A stretch of 64,000 bases of DNA from positions 1 through 64,000 of the forward strand of contig NZ_JBFLVD010000006.1 in the NCBI RefSeq assembly GCF_040750395.1, given 5' to 3'. The number at the start of each line of letters is the position of its first letter. Positions within the stretch are counted from its first letter, which is position 1. Source of the stretch: Scandinavium sp002470465 (GTDB lineage Bacteria; Pseudomonadota; Gammaproteobacteria; Enterobacterales; Enterobacteriaceae). Below the pieces are notes generated by a model that saw only the letters and a list, made by a program, of their open reading frames with translations, searched no databases and was not told where the DNA came from. Shown piece by piece: positions 60,037 to 64,000 of this stretch. A program made the translations under genes and the position numbers.

Positions 60037-62196
60037 ATGCTGCTGGGCTTTTTCCGCTTCCTTTTCAGAGTTCTTTTTCGGGTCAGGCTGACCGGGAATA
60101 CGGCGGCGCTCCGCCAGTCGAAAGTATTGATAACCCCAAACCACGTCTCTTTTATTGACGGCATTCTGCTGGCGCTGTTTTTACCTGTACGTCCGGTGTT
60201 TGCGGTCTATACCTCTATCAGCCAGAAGTGGTTTATGCGCTGGCTGGCGCAGCTGATTGATTTCGTTCCGCTCGATCCGACCAAACCGATGTCGATAAAG
60301 CATCTGGTGAGGCTGGTAGAGCAGGGCCGTCCGGTGGTGATTTTCCCCGAAGGGCGCATCTCCATTACCGGTTCACTGATGAAAATTTACGACGGCGCGG
60401 CTTTCGTGGCCGCAAAATCTCAGGCCGTGGTGGTGCCGGTGCGCATTGAGGGGGCAGAGCTGACGTTCGCCAGCCGCCTGAAAGGCCTGGTGAAACGCCG
60501 CCTCTTCCCCCGTATCCAGCTGCACATTCTGCCGCCGACCACGCTGCCAATGCCGGATGCGCCGCGCGCCCGCGATCGCCGCAAAATTGCCGGGGAAATG
60601 CTGCATCAGATTATGATGGAAGCCCGAATGGCGGTGCGTCCGCGCGAAACGCTGTACGAGGCGCTGCTGTCTGCGCAGCATCGCTATGGCGACCGGAAAC
60701 CGTGCGTCGAAGATATCAACTTTCAGCCGGATAACTACCGCAAGCTGCTGACCAAAACGCTGTTCGTTGCGCGTATCCTCGAAAAATACAGTACGCAGGG
60801 CGAAAAAATTGGCCTGATGCTGCCGAACGCCGCCATCAGCGCGGCGGTCATCTTTGGTGCGATTGCCCGCGGGCGTATTCCGGCAATGATGAACTACACC
60901 GCGGGCATTAAAGGGCTATCCAGCGCGATAACGGCGGCAGAAATCAAAACGATTTTCACCTCCCGTACCTTCCTTGATAAAGGCAAGCTGTGGCATCTGC
61001 CGGAACAGCTGACCCAGGTACGCTGGGTGTTTCTGGAGGATCTGAAGGGCGACATTACGCCGGTCGACAAGCTGTGGATCTTTGGCCATCTGCTGGTGCC
61101 GCATCTGGCTCAGGTCAAACAACAGCCGGAAGATGCCGCCATCGTGCTGTTTACTTCAGGCTCTGAAGGTCATCCAAAGGGCGTGGTGCACAGCCACAAA
61201 AGCATTCTGGCCAACGTCGAGCAGATCAAAACGATTGCAGACTTCACCGCCCGCGATCGCTTTATGTCCGCGCTGCCTCTGTTCCACTCCTTTGGCCTGA
61301 CGGTTGGTCTGTTTACGCCGCTGCTGACCGGGGCTGAAGTCTTCCTCTACCCAAGCCCACTGCATTACCGCATTGTGCCGGAGCTGGTCTACGATCGTAA
61401 CTGTACCGTGCTGTTTGGCACCTCGACCTTCCTTGGCCACTACGCCCGTTTTGCTAACCCGTATGACTTCCATAAAGTGCGCTACGTGGTTGCCGGGGCA
61501 GAAAAGCTACAGGAAAGCACGAAGCAAATCTGGCAGGACAAATTCGGCCTGCGCATTCTGGAAGGCTACGGCGTCACCGAGTGCGCGCCAGTCGTCTCCA
61601 TCAATGTGCCAATGGCGGCGAAGCCTGGTACCGTCGGGCGCATTCTGCCAGGGATGGATGCGCGTTTGCTCGCCGTGCCGGGCATCGAAGAAGGTGGGCG
61701 CTTGCAGCTTAAAGGCCCGAACGTAATGAACGGCTATCTGCGCGTGGAAAACCCTGGCGTGCTGGAGTTGCCGACGGCAGAAAACCAGCACGGTGAAGTG
61801 GAAACGGGCTGGTATGACACCGGCGATATCGTCCGCTTTGACGAGCAGGGCTACGTGCAGATTCAGGGGCGTGCAAAACGCTTTGCGAAGATTGCGGGCG
61901 AGATGGTGTCACTGGAGATGGTTGAGCAGCTGGCACTCGCAGTTTCACCGGATAAGCTTCACGCGACGGTGATTAAAGAGGATGCGAGCAAAGGTGAGGC
62001 GCTGGTGCTGTTTACCACCGATGCCGAACTGACTCGCGAGAAACTCCAGCATCAGGCGCGCGCAACCGGCGTACCGGAGCTTGCGGTGCCGCGCGATATT
62101 CGCTTCCTCAAACAGCTGCCGGTGCTGGGCAGCGGCAAACCCGATTTTGTCACCCTCAAACAGCAGGTCGATAAGGCGGACGCTACCGATGAGTGA
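60037..62196 (+). CDS. aas: Bifunctional 2-acylglycerophosphoethanolamine acyltransferase / acyl-ACP synthetase
   Basis: Aas reacylates lysophosphatidylethanolamine in the inner membrane. The start at 60037 (MLLGFFRFLFRVLF) gives 719 residues, as in E. coli. The N-terminal acyltransferase has NHVSFIDG (HX4D) and FPEGR; the C-terminal AMP-binding synthetase has LFTSGSEGHPKGVVHSHKS and the GYGVTECAPVVS segment. A longer in-frame start at 59995 lacks support. The end overlaps lplT by 8 bp. Confidence 0.97.
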   Translation: MLLGFFRFLFRVLFRVRLTGNTAALRQSKVLITPNHVSFIDGILLALFLPVRPVFAVYTSISQKWFMRWLAQLIDFVPLDPTKPMSIKHLVRLVEQGRPVVIFPEGRISITGSLMKIYDGAAFVAAKSQAVVVPVRIEGAELTFASRLKGLVKRRLFPRIQLHILPPTTLPMPDAPRARDRRKIAGEMLHQIMMEARMAVRPRETLYEALLSAQHRYGDRKPCVEDINFQPDNYRKLLTKTLFVARILEKYSTQGEKIGLMLPNAAISAAVIFGAIARGRIPAMMNYTAGIKGLSSAITAAEIKTIFTSRTFLDKGKLWHLPEQLTQVRWVFLEDLKGDITPVDKLWIFGHLLVPHLAQVKQQPEDAAIVLFTSGSEGHPKGVVHSHKSILANVEQIKTIADFTARDRFMSALPLFHSFGLTVGLFTPLLTGAEVFLYPSPLHYRIVPELVYDRNCTVLFGTSTFLGHYARFANPYDFHKVRYVVAGAEKLQESTKQIWQDKFGLRILEGYGVTECAPVVSINVPMAAKPGTVGRILPGMDARLLAVPGIEEGGRLQLKGPNVMNGYLRVENPGVLELPTAENQHGEVETGWYDTGDIVRFDEQGYVQIQGRAKRFAKIAGEMVSLEMVEQLALAVSPDKLHATVIKEDASKGEALVLFTTDAELTREKLQHQARATGVPELAVPRDIRFLKQLPVLGSGKPDFVTLKQQVDKADATDE

Positions 62197-63385
62197 GTCA
62201 GTACACACTAACACTTCGCTGTGTTCGAAAGGCATGATGGCGGTGCTCTGCGCCCAGTTCCTCTCGGCCTTCGGCGACAACGCGCTGCTCTTTGCCACCC
62301 TTGCTCTGATGAAGCAGCAGTTCTACCCGGACTGGAGCCAGCCGGTATTGCAGATGGTGTTTGTGGGTGCTTACATTCTTTTCGCGCCGTTTGTCGGGCA
62401 ATTTGCCGACAGCTTCCCGAAAGGCCGGGTGATGATGGTTGCCAACAGCCTGAAGCTGATTGGCGCGGCGTCCATTTGCGTTGGCGTGAACCCGTTTATC
62501 GGCTACACGCTGGTGGGGGTTGGTGCTGCGGCTTACTCTCCGGCGAAGTACGGCATTCTCGGTGAACTCACCACCGGCGATAAGCTGGTGAAGGCGAACG
62601 GGCTGATGGAGTCTTCGACCATTGCTGCGATCCTGCTGGGCTCCGTGGCGGGCGGCGTGCTGGCTGACTGGCACGTGCTGGCGGCGCTTGGCGTTTGTGC
62701 ACTGGTTTACGCGGGTGCCGTGGTGGCGAACCTGTTCATTACGCGTCTGCCTGCGGCAAGAGCGGGACAATCCTGGCGCTTCAACGCGATGACCGGCAGC
62801 TTCTTCGCTGCCTGTAAAACCCTGTGGCGCAATCGCGAAACGCGTTTTTCTCTGGTCGGCACGAGCCTGTTCTGGGGCGCGGGCGTAACGCTGAGATTCC
62901 TGCTGGTGCTCTGGGTGCCGGTGGCGCTTGGCATCACCGACAACGCCACGCCGACCTATCTTAATGCCATGGTTGCCGTCGGGATTGTTGTGGGGGCAGG
63001 CGCTGCGGCGAAGCTTGTCACGCTGGAAACCGTTGCCCGCTGTATGCCTGCGGGCGTGCTGATTGGCGTTGCGGTGGTGATTTTCGCGCTACAGCACACG
63101 CTGCTTCCGGCCTATGTCCTGCTGTTCCTGCTGGGCGTTTGCGGTGGTTTCTTTGTCGTGCCATTGAATGCGCTGTTACAGGAGCGAGGTAAGTACACGG
63201 TAGGAGCCGGGAATGCGATAGCGGTGCAGAACCTCGGTGAAAACAGCGCGATGCTGATAATGCTGGGGCTCTACTCGCTGGCGGTGATGGTGGGTATTCC
63301 TGTTGTCGGCGTCGGGATTGGCTTTGGTACGCTGTTTGGGCTGGCGATTATTGCGCTGTGGGTATTTGGAAAAAACGCCCGGTAA
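62189..63385 (+). CDS. lplT: Lysophospholipid transporter LplT
   Basis: LplT is an MFS transporter that flips lysophospholipids into the cytoplasmic leaflet for Aas. It has 398 residues (397 in K-12), twelve hydrophobic helices, and the family segment LSAFGDNALLFATLALM near the N-terminus. The ATG at 62189 lies inside the last codons of aas (8 bp overlap). The aas-lplT pair is as in E. coli. Confidence 0.96.
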   Translation: MSESVHTNTSLCSKGMMAVLCAQFLSAFGDNALLFATLALMKQQFYPDWSQPVLQMVFVGAYILFAPFVGQFADSFPKGRVMMVANSLKLIGAASICVGVNPFIGYTLVGVGAAAYSPAKYGILGELTTGDKLVKANGLMESSTIAAILLGSVAGGVLADWHVLAALGVCALVYAGAVVANLFITRLPAARAGQSWRFNAMTGSFFAACKTLWRNRETRFSLVGTSLFWGAGVTLRFLLVLWVPVALGITDNATPTYLNAMVAVGIVVGAGAAAKLVTLETVARCMPAGVLIGVAVVIFALQHTLLPAYVLLFLLGVCGGFFVVPLNALLQERGKYTVGAGNAIAVQNLGENSAMLIMLGLYSLAVMVGIPVVGVGIGFGTLFGLAIIALWVFGKNAR

Positions 63386-63413
63386 AACATTGCCCGGCGG
63401 CAAAGATAGAAGT

Positions 63414-63441
63414 AAGGCCTTCTTTTTGGAAGAAGGCCTTT
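63414..63441. terminator. Bidirectional terminator between lplT and tas
   Basis: AAGGCCTTCT and AGAAGGCCTT arms form a stem with TTTTGGA in the loop, 28 bp after the lplT stop codon. T residues beyond are few. A second CCCTCTCCC-TGT-GGGAGAGGG hairpin lies just downstream (63452-63471), a repeat common in intergenic DNA of Enterobacter relatives. Confidence 0.6.
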
Positions 63442-63516
63442 AGTGTGTGCTCCCTCTCCCTGTGGGAGAGGGCACTCGTTCGCACTTCACGCCGATCATA
63501 AAGGCGCCGGGTAGCG

Positions 63517-63550
63517 TGTAGGCCGGATAAGCGTCAGCGCCATCCGGCAT
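63517..63550. repeat. REP element near tas
   Basis: GTAGGCCGGATAAGCGTCAG with the matching arm CATCCGGC is a standard REP palindrome between the convergent lplT and tas genes. Confidence 0.8.
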
Positions 63551-63558
63551 GTCCTTGA

Positions 63559-64000
63559 TTAAGGTGCCGGGTAGGTATAAACCTGATGCACCGCTTCGAT
63601 TTCTGCTAACACCTCTTCACTCAATTCCAGATGCAGGCTTTCCACATTGGTTTTCAGCTGCTCCATGGTGGTTGCTCCCAGCAACGTGCTGGCGACAAAC
63701 GGCTGTCGGCGAACAAACGCCAGTGCCATCTGGGCCGGATCGAGGTTGTGGCGCTTCGCGATATCCACGTATGCCGCCACGGCCTTCTGCGACTGCTCGC
63801 TGCTGTAGCGCGTGAAGCGGCTAAACAGGGTATTCCGCGCCCCGGCTGGTTTCGCACCGTTAAGGTATTTACCGGTCAGGGTACCGAAGGCAAGGCAGGA
63901 ATAGGCCAGCAGCTCGATGCCCTCATACTGACTCACTTCGGCAAGGCCGACCTCATAGCTGCGGTTCAGCAGGCTGTAAGGGTTCTGAATAGTGACAATG
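63559..64000 (-). CDS. tas: NADP(H)-dependent aldo/keto reductase Tas (5' end outside window)
   Basis: The C-terminal 146 residues of Tas run from the window edge (IVTIQNPYSLLNR) to the stop codon at 63559 (end VHQVYTYPAP). SQYEGIELLAYSCLAFGTLTG and FVRRQPFVASTLLGATTM match E. coli Tas closely. Tas is an aldo/keto reductase first found as a suppressor of tyrosine auxotrophy under starvation. The catalytic Tyr region lies outside the window. It follows lplT, as in K-12. Confidence 0.95.
   Translation of the reverse strand, partial: IVTIQNPYSLLNRSYEVGLAEVSQYEGIELLAYSCLAFGTLTGKYLNGAKPAGARNTLFSRFTRYSSEQSQKAVAAYVDIAKRHNLDPAQMALAFVRRQPFVASTLLGATTMEQLKTNVESLHLELSEEVLAEIEAVHQVYTYPAP

Overview
The window looks like chromosomal DNA from a member of the Enterobacteriaceae close to Enterobacter, Lelliottia or Klebsiella. 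Most genes are close relatives of E. coli K-12 genes and lie in nearly the same order as the K-12 stretch from argP to tas (argP, rpiA, serA, ygfA, 6S RNA, zapA, ygfB, pepP, ubiH, ubiI, gcvTHP, ygfF, bglA, yqfB, yqfA, ygfZ, sdhE, cptA, fldB, xerD, dsbC, recJ, prfB, lysS, ygeR/actS, glyU, yqeG, yqeF, kduI, kduD, ygeA, lysR, lysA, galR, omrB, omrA, aas, lplT, tas). The assignment rests on remembered protein families and gene order; no database search was run.

Layout. 1-358 is the right end of an IS4-family insertion sequence, ending 25 bp past the argP stop codon. 384-18684 is conserved core: arginine and lysine regulation, pentose phosphate and serine synthesis, cell-division and ubiquinone genes, the glycine cleavage operon, and bglA with a linked RpiR-type regulator that I do not recall from K-12. 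18818-21947 is an accessory insert between yqfA and ygfZ: a membrane fatty acid desaturase-like protein, an AzlC/AzlD amino acid exporter pair and an AraC-type regulator. 22017-31688 is core again (ygfZ to tRNA-Gly), including prfB with its programmed +1 frameshift. The large block that separates lysS from ygeR in K-12 is absent here.

31689-47303, between tRNA glyU and yqeG, is the slot that holds the ETT2 type III secretion remnant in E. coli. Here it carries a quinone oxidoreductase with a TetR regulator; a four-gene chaperone-usher fimbrial operon (pilin, chaperone, usher, adhesin) bracketed by two paralogous pairs of a ToxR/MarT-like membrane regulator plus a FidL-like membrane protein; a cold-shock-domain protein; a LysE-type exporter; a periplasmic redox operon under an ECF sigma factor with an NrsF-type anti-sigma factor; and an aldo/keto reductase. 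These sixteen kilobases are the most interesting part of the window.

47414-64000 returns to core order with local changes: an unannotated 40-codon ORF upstream of kduI, a FepE/Wzz-type chain-length regulator where K-12 has araE, an extra LacI-type regulator and an acetyltransferase between lysA and galR, tandem OmrB and OmrA small RNAs, the aas-lplT lysophospholipid salvage pair, and the 3' part of tas running off the right edge.
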